NCBI RefSeq assembly: GCF_023757625.1
Contig: NZ_JALGBZ010000009.1
Location: 25,902-89,901, forward strand
Direction of reading: 5' to 3'
Length of the DNA stretch: 64,000 nucleotides
Source: Halomonas sp. S3-1-1
GTDB lineage: Bacteria > Pseudomonadota > Gammaproteobacteria > Pseudomonadales > Halomonadaceae
Both the position numbers and the translations under genes were made by a program. Below, one piece after another: positions 1 through 7,784 of this stretch. The notes below the pieces were generated by a model that saw nothing but the letters and a program-made list of their open reading frames with translations, was not told where the DNA came from and ran no database searches. The first letter of the stretch is position 1, and each line of letters starts with the position of its first letter.

Positions 1-424
1 CCAGGCCCTTGTCGTAGTTGTGCTTGAGCATTTCCGGCACGGCGATGCGCGACATGGCCGCCGAGGTGGCCACGCTCGAGCCCGACGCGGCGGCGAAAAA
101 CGCCGAGGCCATGACGCTGGACACCGCAAGCCCGCCAGGAAGGCGCGCCAGATAAAGCCGCATCGCCTGAAAGAGCCCTTGGGTCATGTTGGTGGTCGTG
201 CACAGATAGCCCATGAACAAAAACATGGGGGCAGCGGTTAGCTCCCAGGTGCCGGCAAAATCGAACGGCGTGGCAGAAATCATGCCCCAGGCCACGCGCA
301 TGCTGGTCATCTCGCCGATACCGAGAATCGATACAAGTCCCAACGCGATGCCGATAGGCACGCGCAGGGCGATCAGGGCCAAAGCGATGGCAATGCCTGC
401 CACGCCTATCTCAATATTACTCAT
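1..424 (-). CDS. dctM: TRAP transporter large permease subunit DctM (partial, runs off left edge)
   Basis: This is the large membrane subunit of a tripartite ATP-independent periplasmic transporter, the part that carries the solute (usually an organic acid) with sodium across the inner membrane. The start ATG at 424 follows a clear AGGAGC. The 141 visible residues are strongly hydrophobic and contain the family's small-residue stretch ASGSSVATSAA. The family is usually about 425 residues, so roughly two thirds lie outside the window. It begins 10 bases after dctQ in the same operon. The substrate cannot be told from this fragment. Confidence 0.93.
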   Translation of the reverse strand, partial: MSNIEIGVAGIAIALALIALRVPIGIALGLVSILGIGEMTSMRVAWGMISATPFDFAGTWELTAAPMFLFMGYLCTTTNMTQGLFQAMRLYLARLPGGLAVSSVMASAFFAAASGSSVATSAAMSRIAVPEMLKHNYDKGL

Positions 425-434
425 GGAGTTGCTC

Positions 435-935
435 CTACAGGGCTTGGCGCAGTCGCACTGCCTTGATCATGTTGGCGAGAATGGCCAGGCACATGGCGGC
501 GAAGCCGGCCGGCAGCGCCCAGCGGCTGGGCCACAGGTAGAACGTGAAGTTGGCCATGGCCGTTTCCTGGCGCAGCGTGGCCCGCAGGGCGTCCAGATAG
601 CTCTGATAGCAAAGCATGCCGAAGTAGATCAGCCCTAACGAACCCGCAAAAAGATAAAACGCCAGCTGCACTCCCGCGGGAAGGCGCCCCACGACGACAT
701 CGACACTGATGTGCTCGCGCTGGAGCTCGACGTAGGCAATCGGCAGAAAGACCACCGCGACCATGTAATAGAACGAGACAAACTCGAGGGTGCCGGTGAA
801 GGACTTACCGAAGAAAAAGCGTAGCGCCACGTCCAAAGAAACGTGAAGCGCCATCAGGATCAGAAACAGCGCGGCCAGTACCAGCGCACTCTTGGCGACC
901 CATTGGCTCAAGGATTCAACGATGCGCGCGATCAT
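435..935 (-). CDS. dctQ: TRAP transporter small permease subunit DctQ
   Basis: This is the 166-residue small membrane subunit that pairs with DctM. Four hydrophobic segments are visible, at about residues 14-36, 45-65, 85-105 and 125-150. The segment FVSFYYMVAVVFLPIAY and the following acidic-basic loop are typical of DctQ. The start ATG at 935 overlaps the stop of the upstream TetR gene as ATGA, so the two are probably translationally coupled. A longer in-frame reading upstream lies inside the TetR gene and was rejected. Confidence 0.93.
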   Translation of the reverse strand: MIARIVESLSQWVAKSALVLAALFLILMALHVSLDVALRFFFGKSFTGTLEFVSFYYMVAVVFLPIAYVELQREHISVDVVVGRLPAGVQLAFYLFAGSLGLIYFGMLCYQSYLDALRATLRQETAMANFTFYLWPSRWALPAGFAAMCLAILANMIKAVRLRQAL

Positions 936-1561
936 ACAGTCTCTCTTGTCTTCGCCGGGGAAGATGAAAAGCCAAGTTCGATGAGGGCATCCCTCCAGAA
1001 AATCAGCATGTCGCGGTAAAGCTCCGGGTCGTCGCGCCATATGCTTTGCGCGCCCATGCCGCGCATCATGCAAAGCGTGGCGTTCAGCGCCACGCGGTTT
1101 TGCCGCGATGTATGCCTGGAGCTTGCCACCAGCTGTTCCCAGATGGCTTCCAACGAACCGTTGAACCTGGCTGCAAGGGGAATGAGCACCTTCATGATGT
1201 CGGGGTCGGTACGTGCGGCGCTTAGATACTCAAGCGTCACCATGTACAGATCCCCCTTGAAGTGCTCGTGAAGTACTCTCAAGAGGCTGTCGAAATCGAA
1301 GTTTCCTTCACGCACGCTGATCGTCAGCTGGCGAACGCTCTCGACCTCGCGGTTGAGCAGGTCCTCCAGCGCCGACTGCATCAACAGCGTCTTCGACGGG
1401 TAGTGATGAACCAGCGCCCCTCGAGAAACACCGGCCTGACGAGCGACATCCACGGTCGAGGTGTCACGAATGCCCTTGGCGAGGACGCATTCGATCGTTG
1501 CCTGCATCACGCGCGCCTGGGTATTGCGTGAACGCTCTTCCTGATTCTGTCGCTTCGTCAT
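932..1561 (-). CDS. TetR/AcrR family transcriptional regulator inside the TRAP operon
   Basis: A 209-residue repressor-type protein. Residues 15-60 hold a TetR helix-turn-helix with the sequence VDVARQAGVSRGALVHHYPS, and the rest is a helical ligand-binding domain. The start ATG at 1561 follows AAGGGAC. The gene sits between dctP (62 bases upstream) and dctQ (4-base overlap), so it is probably made from the transporter transcript and senses the transported solute or a product of it. That role is inferred. A 33-bp palindrome at 2818-2850, over the dctP promoter, is the obvious candidate operator. Confidence 0.93.
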   Translation of the reverse strand: MTKRQNQEERSRNTQARVMQATIECVLAKGIRDTSTVDVARQAGVSRGALVHHYPSKTLLMQSALEDLLNREVESVRQLTISVREGNFDFDSLLRVLHEHFKGDLYMVTLEYLSAARTDPDIMKVLIPLAARFNGSLEAIWEQLVASSRHTSRQNRVALNATLCMMRGMGAQSIWRDDPELYRDMLIFWRDALIELGFSSSPAKTRETV

Positions 1562-1622
1562 GACGGTCCCTTATCGATCTTGTAGATATTGGCTGGCTTT
1601 AAAAAAGCCACTCTACGTCAAA

Positions 1623-2759
1623 TCAATAAATGCCGTAATCCGCCGGGAGCTTGCTGTAGATTTCGTCCATCGCCAACTGAGCCAGCGCTTCTTCATCGGT
1701 GCGATCGACCCCTTCCAGCAGGGTTTGCCACTTGTCGATGGTGGCGAGGAAATCGTCGATCAGCGCTTCGGGGTCTTCCACGCCGTACTCGTCGCGCGCC
1801 TTGTCGTAAACATCCGACAGCGCTTTTTCGCGGAAGGCTTCGACGGAAGCCATCAGGTCCTCTTCCGGCTCGTAGACGTTGTTGCCGTGCTCTTTCGCCT
1901 CTTCGATGGCGGACTCCGCGGCACTGATGAACTGAACCACCATGCGCGTCATGGCCTGAGCGGTGGCCTGTTTGAAGACATCGCGCTCTTCATCGGTCAA
2001 ACCGGCCCAGAAGCCCTCATTGAAGCCCCACTGCGGGCCGGACCAGTACATGCCGGTAGGCAAGAGCGTGGTGTGTTCCGCCACTTCCCACAGCGACCGG
2101 TCGATCAGGTCATTGGCCGCGTTGGTCGCGCAATCCAGCGAGCCGCGGTCGAGGCCGCTGTACATTTCGCTGGACGGCACGTTGACCGGCGTACCACCCG
2201 CCTCTTCCACCCAATTCGATACGGTCGAACCTGCGGTGCGAATGCGCTTGCCACGCAGCTCTTCGAGATTACGTACCGGCTCGCGGCAGAACATGACGTA
2301 GGGCGGCGTGCTGTAGGCGCCCAGATAAACGATACCGAGATCTTCCCACTCCGCCAGCTGGGTCGGGTTGTTCATGCTGAAATCGGTAACGGCGAGAATG
2401 CTCACCAGCGGGTCGGCATAGTTGAAGCCAAGCTCTTGTACGGCGTTGGCCACCGGCATTTCGGACGGCGTATAAATAGCCGCGTGGTGCGCGACCTGGA
2501 CGATGTTGTCCTGAATGCCCTGAAGGCTTGCGCGAGGCGCAAGCAGCACCGTACCGGTATAGACGTCGGGTTTGAGGTCTCCCCCGGAGAGCTCTTCGAC
2601 CATTTCCGCCCACTCGATATAGCCGTAGCGTGAATGGGGGTGCTGCTGATCGTAGAAGGAGTTAGCGATGAAAGACGTTTCTGCCTGGGCCGTAACGCTT
2701 AAAGCGGGCAGGACGAATGCAGAAACGGCAACCGCGAGTGAAGTACGCTTGAAGTTCAT
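1623..2759 (-). CDS. dctP: TRAP transporter substrate-binding protein DctP
   Basis: The periplasmic solute receptor of the TRAP system, 378 residues. A signal peptide is plain at residues 1-26, with a hydrophobic core and the cleavage site AQA. The mature part has the DctP pattern, including LEELRGKRIRTAGSTVSNW near residue 195; its conserved Arg normally binds the carboxylate of the ligand. The ATG at 2759 is preceded by AGGAAA. It is the first gene of the operon dctP-tetR-dctQ-dctM. Expression is probably controlled from the palindromic site just upstream. The substrate is unknown. Confidence 0.95.
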   Translation of the reverse strand: MNFKRTSLAVAVSAFVLPALSVTAQAETSFIANSFYDQQHPHSRYGYIEWAEMVEELSGGDLKPDVYTGTVLLAPRASLQGIQDNIVQVAHHAAIYTPSEMPVANAVQELGFNYADPLVSILAVTDFSMNNPTQLAEWEDLGIVYLGAYSTPPYVMFCREPVRNLEELRGKRIRTAGSTVSNWVEEAGGTPVNVPSSEMYSGLDRGSLDCATNAANDLIDRSLWEVAEHTTLLPTGMYWSGPQWGFNEGFWAGLTDEERDVFKQATAQAMTRMVVQFISAAESAIEEAKEHGNNVYEPEEDLMASVEAFREKALSDVYDKARDEYGVEDPEALIDDFLATIDKWQTLLEGVDRTDEEALAQLAMDEIYSKLPADYGIY

Positions 2760-2817
2760 AATCAGGTTTCCTGGAGCGAGTTAAACCATCATTATTAATG
2801 TTATGTTATTACGTATA

Positions 2818-2850
2818 TAACGCTTGCAAGTTTCAAACTTTAAAGCGTTA
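2818..2850. promoter_or_regulatory. 33-bp near-perfect palindrome, candidate TetR operator of the TRAP operon
   Basis: The arms are TAACGCTT (2818-2825) with AAGCGTTA (2843-2850), and AAGTTT (2828-2833) with AAACTT (2835-2840), centred on C2834. Only two base pairs of the 16-bp arms fail to match. On the minus strand it is followed directly by TATATA, a likely -10 of the dctP promoter, so a bound protein would cover the -35 and spacer. The only regulator gene nearby is the TetR gene in this operon, hence the inferred pairing. Confidence 0.7.
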
Positions 2851-2883
2851 GTGCAGTATCGAATCTAAACTTATGAATAAATA

Positions 2884-2909
2884 AAAACAAGCAGGCCTGT
2901 TTGTTTTTT
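2884..2909 (+). terminator. Hairpin plus T-run just upstream of azlC (terminator or attenuator)
   Basis: AAAACAAG-CAGG is followed by CCTG-T-TTGTTTT and a run of six T at 2904-2909. The stem has one mismatch. It ends one base before the GAGGAG element that could serve azlC, so an azlC transcript starting upstream would have to pass it. On the minus strand the same hairpin is followed by T-rich DNA, so it may act in both directions. Confidence 0.45.
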
Positions 2910-2941
2910 CTGAGGAGCTTTCTCTCATTGCCGGTAAATCC

Positions 2942-3664
2942 ATGATGGGTCAACAAAACGAGACAACGCTTACTATCGCCGGAACCTGGCAAGGCATCCG
3001 CCTAATGCTGCCACTGGCGTTTTTTACCATCGCCTTTGGGCTCGCCTTCGGCGTTGCGGCCTCGCACCAAGGTCTCGCCGCTTGGCAAGCACTGTCGATG
3101 AGCACGCTGGTATTCGCCGCACCTTCGCAGTTCGCCGCGCTGGAACTTTGGCATGCGCCGCTTCCCCTGCTGGCGCTGGCGGGTACGACGCTTGCGATTC
3201 ACACCCGGCACATGCTGATGGGCGCCTCGCTCTACACTTGGCTTGCGCCGTTACCGCCCCTGAAGAGGTTTGCGGTCATTTTCCTGGTCACGGATTCGAA
3301 CTGGGCGCTTGCGCTCTCCAAATACCAGCAGGGCGAGCGCAACGTCGGCATTTTGCTAGGCGGCGGTATCGCACTTTGGGCGGCATGGGTGTTGGGGACC
3401 GGTGCGGGGCTCATGTTCGGCGGTGGCATCACTCACCCGGAGCGCTTCGGGCTCGATATGATCATGCTCTGCTTTTTGCTGGTGATCGTCATCGGCAACC
3501 GGCCCCGGGCGTTCATGGTGCTGCCCTGGCTTGCGGCGGGCACCAGCGCGCTGCTGGCGTACTGGTGGCTGCCGCCCTTTCTCCACGTCATGGTGGGGGC
3601 GCTGACCGGCGGGGCCGTCGCGGTACTGCTTGCCCGATACCAGGCCATGAAGGTGAGCCAATGA
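2942..3664 (+). CDS. azlC: AzlC family branched-chain amino acid exporter, large subunit
   Basis: A 240-residue inner-membrane protein with about six to seven hydrophobic segments. It has the AzlC signatures MSTLVFAAPSQFAAL (residues 52-66) and HTRHMLMGASL (about residues 86-96). Together with AzlD it forms a two-part exporter of branched-chain amino acids (family knowledge). Its stop overlaps the azlD start as ATGA. The start is not certain: ATG codons lie at 2942 and 2945, but the best Shine-Dalgarno (GAGGAG, 2912-2917) is about 25 bases upstream, closer to an in-frame ATT at 2927. Confidence 0.92.
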   Translation: MMGQQNETTLTIAGTWQGIRLMLPLAFFTIAFGLAFGVAASHQGLAAWQALSMSTLVFAAPSQFAALELWHAPLPLLALAGTTLAIHTRHMLMGASLYTWLAPLPPLKRFAVIFLVTDSNWALALSKYQQGERNVGILLGGGIALWAAWVLGTGAGLMFGGGITHPERFGLDMIMLCFLLVIVIGNRPRAFMVLPWLAAGTSALLAYWWLPPFLHVMVGALTGGAVAVLLARYQAMKVSQ

Positions 3665-3969
3665 ACACGCCGGCGGTCTGGTCGTCGCTTGCGGCCATTT
3701 CGATCATGGTGGTCATCGGCTATGGCTCGCGGGTGCTGGGGCTGATCGTCATGGCGCGCCTGACGCTTGGACCGAACGTGCGTCTTTTCATCGACGCCAT
3801 GTCAAGCTCGGTGCTCATCGCCATCCTGACGCCGATGATCGTCCACAGCGATCACGCCACTCGCGTCGCCGCCCTTGCGGCGGGCCTGGTGGCGGTCGCG
3901 TTAAAAAGTCCGCTCGCTTCCATCGCCGTGGGCATCGTCTGCGCAGCGCTTTGGCGCTGGCTGTTCTAA
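3661..3969 (+). CDS. azlD: AzlD family branched-chain amino acid exporter, small subunit
   Basis: A 102-residue membrane protein with about four hydrophobic segments and the AzlD pattern (VMARLTLGPNVRLFIDAMSS, then SPLASIAVGIVCAALWRW at the end). It starts at the ATG overlapping the azlC stop (ATGA at 3661-3664), the usual coupled arrangement for the AzlCD pair. A longer in-frame reading upstream lies within azlC and is not real. Confidence 0.92.
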   Translation: MNTPAVWSSLAAISIMVVIGYGSRVLGLIVMARLTLGPNVRLFIDAMSSSVLIAILTPMIVHSDHATRVAALAAGLVAVALKSPLASIAVGIVCAALWRWLF

Positions 3970-3984
3970 CGCTTTAAAAAAACG

Positions 3985-4428
3985 CTATGCCCCTGCGCTC
4001 ACCGCCTGGCAGGTCGTTTCTTCGCCGGTCTCCTTGAGGCGCAGGGTCATGGTGTGTTCATCGAGAGAGACCACCTCGATCGGCGCCGAGGGCGCCTGGT
4101 AGAAAGCGCGGCTTGATTCGAGAAACGCCGGGGTCAGTAGGCCGATTTCATCGAGTTCGACGCTGAGTTCGACCTCTTCCGGGTAAGCGATGAACGAATG
4201 CCCGGCCACTTCCTTATAGCCGCTGACGAAGACCCGCAGCCGCGAGCGCGCATCGTCGTCACCCTGCTGGTACTCGAGCACCAGCGTCTCTTCGTAATCA
4301 AGGTTTCGCGTCGTCGAGACGTGGCTTTGAATGTGTTCCTGCATGCCGTCCTCGTACTCGGCGCTCGAGGTACACATCCAGTCGCCCAGCCCGAATATCG
4401 ACATGCTCGCCAGTGCCAGTTCGATCAT
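3985..4428 (-). CDS. Uncharacterised 147-residue protein coupled to the isochorismatase-fold gene
   Basis: No family recognised. The protein starts with a short hydrophobic stretch (MIELALASMSIFGLG) followed by a Cys, which is not a proper lipobox. The rest is acidic and beta-rich in appearance. The start ATG at 4428 overlaps the stop of the upstream isochorismatase-fold gene (ATGA at 4425-4428), so the two are probably translated together. The tight coupling supports a real gene. Confidence 0.7.
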   Translation of the reverse strand: MIELALASMSIFGLGDWMCTSSAEYEDGMQEHIQSHVSTTRNLDYEETLVLEYQQGDDDARSRLRVFVSGYKEVAGHSFIAYPEEVELSVELDEIGLLTPAFLESSRAFYQAPSAPIEVVSLDEHTMTLRLKETGEETTCQAVSAGA

Positions 4429-4985
4429 TTTTTGGTGACCTCGCCAAGTATCTCGTCGGTCGAGCGAATGCGTGCGTACTCGCCCTCCAGGTTCGCAAGC
4501 GACATGGCGTGAACCTCGTCGGCGGTGCGCTCTACCCCGGCGAAGTCACGTTTGGCGAAGGTGAAAGTGGCGTCATGAACGACCGCGACATCGAAGCCGA
4601 GATTACCCGCGCTTCGCGCGCTGGCCTCCACCGAGTTGCTGGTGCTGACCCCCACGATGACCAGGCGCTGAATATCGCGCACGCGCAGCCAGCGCTCGAG
4701 ATTCGAATGGATAAAGGCATCGGGAACGTTCTTCTCGACCACATGCTCGGTCTTCCGTGGCGCAAGCGCCGGCTGAAACTCGGCGCCGCTTTGCCCCGGC
4801 CAGAAAGTGGAGTCTGGAGATCGGGAGATATGGCGTACGTGAACGACGGGGGCACCTGCATCACGCCACACGCCGAGCAAGCGCACGATGTTCGCCTCGG
4901 CGCAGGCATTGTTGCGAGCCCCGGCGGCGGGGTCGCTCATGCCGCGCTGCATGTCGATGATGAGCAGAGCAGTAAGCTCGAACAT
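4425..4985 (-). CDS. Isochorismatase-fold hydrolase with Ser in place of the catalytic Cys
   Basis: A 186-residue member of the isochorismatase-like (cysteine hydrolase) superfamily. The Asp of LLIIDMQRGM (about residue 10) and the Lys of EHVVEKNVPDAF (about residue 87) of the usual Asp-Lys-Cys triad are present. In the third motif the sequence is VGVSTSNSVEASAR, so the position normally held by the nucleophilic Cys is Ser. I believe a subfamily with this change and the downstream VHAMSLANLEGEYA motif exists, so this is probably not a fresh mutation. ATG at 4985 follows GAAGGGC; the upstream in-frame TTG is less likely. Confidence 0.88.
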   Translation of the reverse strand: MFELTALLIIDMQRGMSDPAAGARNNACAEANIVRLLGVWRDAGAPVVHVRHISRSPDSTFWPGQSGAEFQPALAPRKTEHVVEKNVPDAFIHSNLERWLRVRDIQRLVIVGVSTSNSVEASARSAGNLGFDVAVVHDATFTFAKRDFAGVERTADEVHAMSLANLEGEYARIRSTDEILGEVTKK

Positions 4986-5005
4986 GAATAAGCCCTTCAA
5001 AAATG

Positions 5006-5036
5006 AAAACGCCAGGCTCGAATAGCCTGGCGTTTT
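5006..5036 (-). terminator. Bidirectional intrinsic terminator
   Basis: AAAACGCCAGGCT (5006-5018) pairs with AGCCTGGCGTTTT (5024-5036) around a CGAAT loop, a perfect 13-bp stem with T runs on both strands. It lies directly downstream of the minus-strand NTF2-like gene (stop at 5053) and separates it from the isochorismatase-fold gene. Confidence 0.85.
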
Positions 5037-5052
5037 TCAAGTGCCGTCAACC

Positions 5053-5436
5053 TTACAGCATGCGCGGAATTTGCGAAGAGTGGTGGTGCAAAATCGGCGC
5101 TTCTTTCGAAAGATCGACCACGTAGCTAAAGCGCGCCTCGAAGTTCAAAAGCTCGCCTTCGACCTCAAAACGCCAGTTGTAGAGGCCGGTCAGCGCGGCG
5201 ATGGTCTCGGATACTTCCTGAATGATCAGGGTCTTTTCGTGCAGCGTAATGCTCAGACCCGGGCGCGCGCCCAAGCGCTCGAAATAGTCGCGGTGCTTCT
5301 CGCGGGTGTTGGAAATACGGTTGGAAAAGGTAGGAATCAGTACGGCGTTCTCATCGTAGAGCGATAGCAGGGTTTCGACGTCGGCGTTATTGATTGCCTG
5401 CATCCACTCGTTGAGCACGTCATGGGGAGTTCTCAT
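5053..5436 (-). CDS. NTF2-like / SnoaL-type (DUF4440-like) protein
   Basis: A 127-residue protein with the cone-shaped NTF2-like fold signature: an N-terminal helix (VLNEWMQAINNADVETLLSLY), then DENAVLIPT, and a C-terminal beta part ending in HHHSSQIP. This resembles the SgcJ/EcaC and CaMKII-association-domain group. No catalytic function can be assigned. The start ATG at 5436 has AAGAGGT 10 bases upstream; an in-frame TTG at 5460 is less likely. The gene stands alone between a terminator and an unrelated gene. Confidence 0.82.
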   Translation of the reverse strand: MRTPHDVLNEWMQAINNADVETLLSLYDENAVLIPTFSNRISNTREKHRDYFERLGARPGLSITLHEKTLIIQEVSETIAALTGLYNWRFEVEGELLNFEARFSYVVDLSKEAPILHHHSSQIPRML

Positions 5437-5605
5437 ATGACTAACGACCTCTTTAACCAATGTCGGTGACCTGATGCCGCGGGCTCAAACGGCGGTGACC
5501 TTTTACGACAGTGACTTTGCAAGCCCATCATTCTTATACCAAAGATGTAGCGCGTACTATCTTACCCAAATCGACACGCGAGCGCATGGCGAGTTCCGCG
5601 ATTCA

Positions 5606-6049
5606 TCAAAATTGTCGAAATCGCTCAAAGAGCTTCGCCATGGCGGTGGCCCCGAATACCAGCGCCAGCCCTAACAAAAGCGCGATAAGCGAACCCGCAT
5701 CGAGCCCACCGCCCCACTGCCAGCGCGAAATGACTCCGCTCAAGTGCTGCACCACGAGATAGACGCCGATCAGAAAGCTGCCCGCGCGCACGAGCCCCCT
5801 CTCGTCCAGCGCGCGCTCATCGCTCGGATCATGTGGGTGGAGCCTTTGCGCCAGCGCCGGCGCCTTGAACCACAAAAGCGCGCCCAGCAAAAACGGCAGT
5901 AGCAGACTGGCGGTGAACAGTATCCGCCAGGACTCGATTTCATCCGCCGAGGCGAAGGCCGCAGGTAGCGATGAGAGGATCGCCATTAGCGGCCTGACCA
6001 CCAGATAAACGGCGAGAAGGCGAATCGCGATGATCGAAAAGGCGTGCAT
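5606..6049 (-). CDS. Uncharacterised four-helix inner-membrane protein
   Basis: A 147-residue protein with four predicted membrane segments (about residues 5-30, 42-62, 90-108 and 120-140). No family motif recognised. The start ATG at 6049 is preceded by GGGAGC at the right distance; an earlier in-frame start lacks such support. It lies downstream of the phosphatase gene and is separated from it by a hairpin, so it may have its own promoter. Confidence 0.72.
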   Translation of the reverse strand: MHAFSIIAIRLLAVYLVVRPLMAILSSLPAAFASADEIESWRILFTASLLLPFLLGALLWFKAPALAQRLHPHDPSDERALDERGLVRAGSFLIGVYLVVQHLSGVISRWQWGGGLDAGSLIALLLGLALVFGATAMAKLFERFRQF

Positions 6050-6109
6050 GTGTGCTCCCGGCAAAACCTTCAGCATACGTGTATCGAAGGCACTCTAAAA
6101 CACGCCCAA

Positions 6110-6147
6110 CACAAAGTCCCCGACGATGGCTCGCCGGGGGCTTTGTG
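6110..6147 (-). terminator. Hairpin downstream of the alkaline phosphatase gene
   Basis: CACAAAGTCCCCG (6110-6122) pairs with CGGGGGCTTTGTG (6135-6147) with one G-T pair. The T-run on the minus strand is short and about a dozen bases away, so termination may be inefficient. Confidence 0.5.
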
Positions 6148-6161
6148 CTTTCGCAAGCGCG

Positions 6162-7622
6162 TTACTGTGCGTCGCTGTCTTCGTCGATACCGAGTGCGCT
6201 CATCGCGGCGCGGAAGACGTCGGTGTTGTCCAACCACTGCTGAGCGTTTTCGTCCACGTTGTAGGTGGAGAGCCCTTCATCGCGCTGGGCCACGTCGAGG
6301 AAGTAGTCAGCGCCGGCGCCCTGGGCGTAAAGCGGCACCAGCTCGCGGGTGTGGTTATCCGAGTGCCAACGCACCAGCGGCAGCGCGCCGGCGCCCTGGC
6401 TTACGACCGGGCTGTAGGCGTTCTGATCCGAATCCGGGCCCTGCAGCAGGCCGTTGCCGTGGTCGCTGGTGACGATGATCATCGTCTCATCCCAGTCGCT
6501 GTTCGTCTCGACCCACTCGACCGCGGCTTCGACCGCCTCGTTGAAATCGACCTGCTCCTCGACCAGGCGCGGCAGATTGTTGGCGTGGGCGGCCCAGTCG
6601 ACGGCGCCGCCTTCGACCATCAGGAAGAAGCCTTCGTCGTTTTGCTTGAGCACCTCGAGCGCGCCACGGGTCAGCGTCGGCAGGCTCGGCACGTTGTCGA
6701 GCAGGTCACCGGCGGCCACGCCCGGGCGATTGAACTGAAGCGTCGCGTGGTTTTGCGCCACGCCCAGCACCTTGTCGCCCTCGAGGGTCAGCTCGCCATC
6801 TGCCAGCGCCTCGAAGTCGTCGCGGCTTTCGATCAGCTGGTAATCGGTGTCGCCGTCGACCAGACGCTGCCAGGTGGCTTCGCCGCCTACGTAGCGAAAG
6901 GCGTTTTCGTCCGGATTTTCGACCGCGTTGCCGGCGTCGTCGAAATACGGGTGGCCGGCGCCGAACACCACGGTGGCAAGGCCGGAATCGATGATCTCTT
7001 CACCGAGTGCTGCGTATTCGTTGCGGCTGGCGTTGTGGCCTAAAAACGCAGCGGGGGTCGCGTGGCTCAGCTGCACCGAGCTCACCACGCCCAGCGCTCG
7101 GCCGCTTTCGACCACGTACTCGCCGATGTTCTTCATCCGTTCGTCGTTGTTCGACCAGTTGATGGCGCTGTTGTAGGTTTTCTGGCCGGTGGCCAGCGCG
7201 GTGCCGGCGGCGGCGCTGTCGGTGAAGTTCTCGCGGGCGTAGTTGTAGCCGGCGAAATAGCTGTCGTAGTCGCCCAGCTTGCCCTCGAAGCCAACGCCGT
7301 CGGCCGCCTCATCGCTCCAAAGCGCTTCGGGGTCGAAGGTGACCGCCCCTTCGTCGCTCATGGTCGGCTCGGTCGCGGTGGTCAGCGGGTAGGTAGCGGC
7401 AAACACCTGGGTGTCGAAGTCATCGTACACTTCGTGCCCCAGCCCTCCATGGCGGTAGTAGCTGGCGGCGCGGAAGGTTTCGATACCCGCGCCGTCGGTG
7501 ATCATCAAAATGACGTTCTTTGCACTGTTTTGCTGGGCAAGCGCCGACGTGGCAAAAACGGATCCTAGAGCAAGCGCGAGCGCGCAGCGTTTGAAAGCGA
7601 CCATGCTGTTCGTCCAAGTCAT
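6162..7622 (-). CDS. Secreted alkaline phosphatase (PhoA family)
   Basis: A 486-residue phosphomonoesterase of the alkaline phosphatase superfamily, exported to the periplasm or outside. It has a signal peptide (cleavage near SALA-QQ), the metal-binding ITDGAGIETF, the catalytic Ser in ENFTDSAAAGTALATG, and Zn-binding elements GGAVDWAAHANN and TSDHGNG, followed by a His-bearing WHSDNHTRELVPLYA. Many acidic residues suit a secreted halophile protein. Two ATGs, at 7622 and 7604, are possible; neither has a strong Shine-Dalgarno. A PhoB-like sequence lies upstream. Confidence 0.93.
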   Translation of the reverse strand: MTWTNSMVAFKRCALALALGSVFATSALAQQNSAKNVILMITDGAGIETFRAASYYRHGGLGHEVYDDFDTQVFAATYPLTTATEPTMSDEGAVTFDPEALWSDEAADGVGFEGKLGDYDSYFAGYNYARENFTDSAAAGTALATGQKTYNSAINWSNNDERMKNIGEYVVESGRALGVVSSVQLSHATPAAFLGHNASRNEYAALGEEIIDSGLATVVFGAGHPYFDDAGNAVENPDENAFRYVGGEATWQRLVDGDTDYQLIESRDDFEALADGELTLEGDKVLGVAQNHATLQFNRPGVAAGDLLDNVPSLPTLTRGALEVLKQNDEGFFLMVEGGAVDWAAHANNLPRLVEEQVDFNEAVEAAVEWVETNSDWDETMIIVTSDHGNGLLQGPDSDQNAYSPVVSQGAGALPLVRWHSDNHTRELVPLYAQGAGADYFLDVAQRDEGLSTYNVDENAQQWLDNTDVFRAAMSALGIDEDSDAQ

Positions 7623-7643
7623 TGATTAAGAGAGACTTAAATT

Positions 7644-7672
7644 AGTGATGCCAGATGACAGAGGGATGAACG
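7644..7672 (-). promoter_or_regulatory. Candidate PhoB box upstream of the alkaline phosphatase
   Basis: On the minus strand an exact Pho-box half CTGTCAT (7655-7661) is flanked by TTCAT and ATCAC at close to 11-base spacing, and TAATTT follows as a possible -10. Only one repeat is perfect, so this is a modest match to the PhoB direct-repeat pattern. Confidence 0.4.
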
Positions 7673-7715
7673 TTTAGCCCCATTTCAATGACACCCCGTT
7701 CACCATGCCCAGCGG

Positions 7716-7757
7716 TTGTCTTTAGCGTGACCAGCCATATACTGTATATTTATACAA
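7716..7757 (+). promoter_or_regulatory. Promoter with a LexA (SOS) box for the radical SAM gene
   Basis: A -35 TTGTCT (7716-7721), 16-base spacer and -10 TATACT (7738-7743) precede the gene. Overlapping the -10 is CTGTATATTTATACAA (7742-7757). It matches the gammaproteobacterial LexA consensus CTG-(TA)5-CAG at 14 of 16 positions. The box ends 27 bases before the ATG, as expected for repression by LexA. Confidence 0.88.
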
Positions 7758-7784
7758 CAACCCTATTGCCGATCGGAGAGCGTC

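Noticed and set aside
1560..2633. A 357-residue open frame on the plus strand across dctP
   Set aside because: It is exactly antisense to a well-supported dctP with signal peptide and has no family resemblance; GC-rich codon bias explains it.
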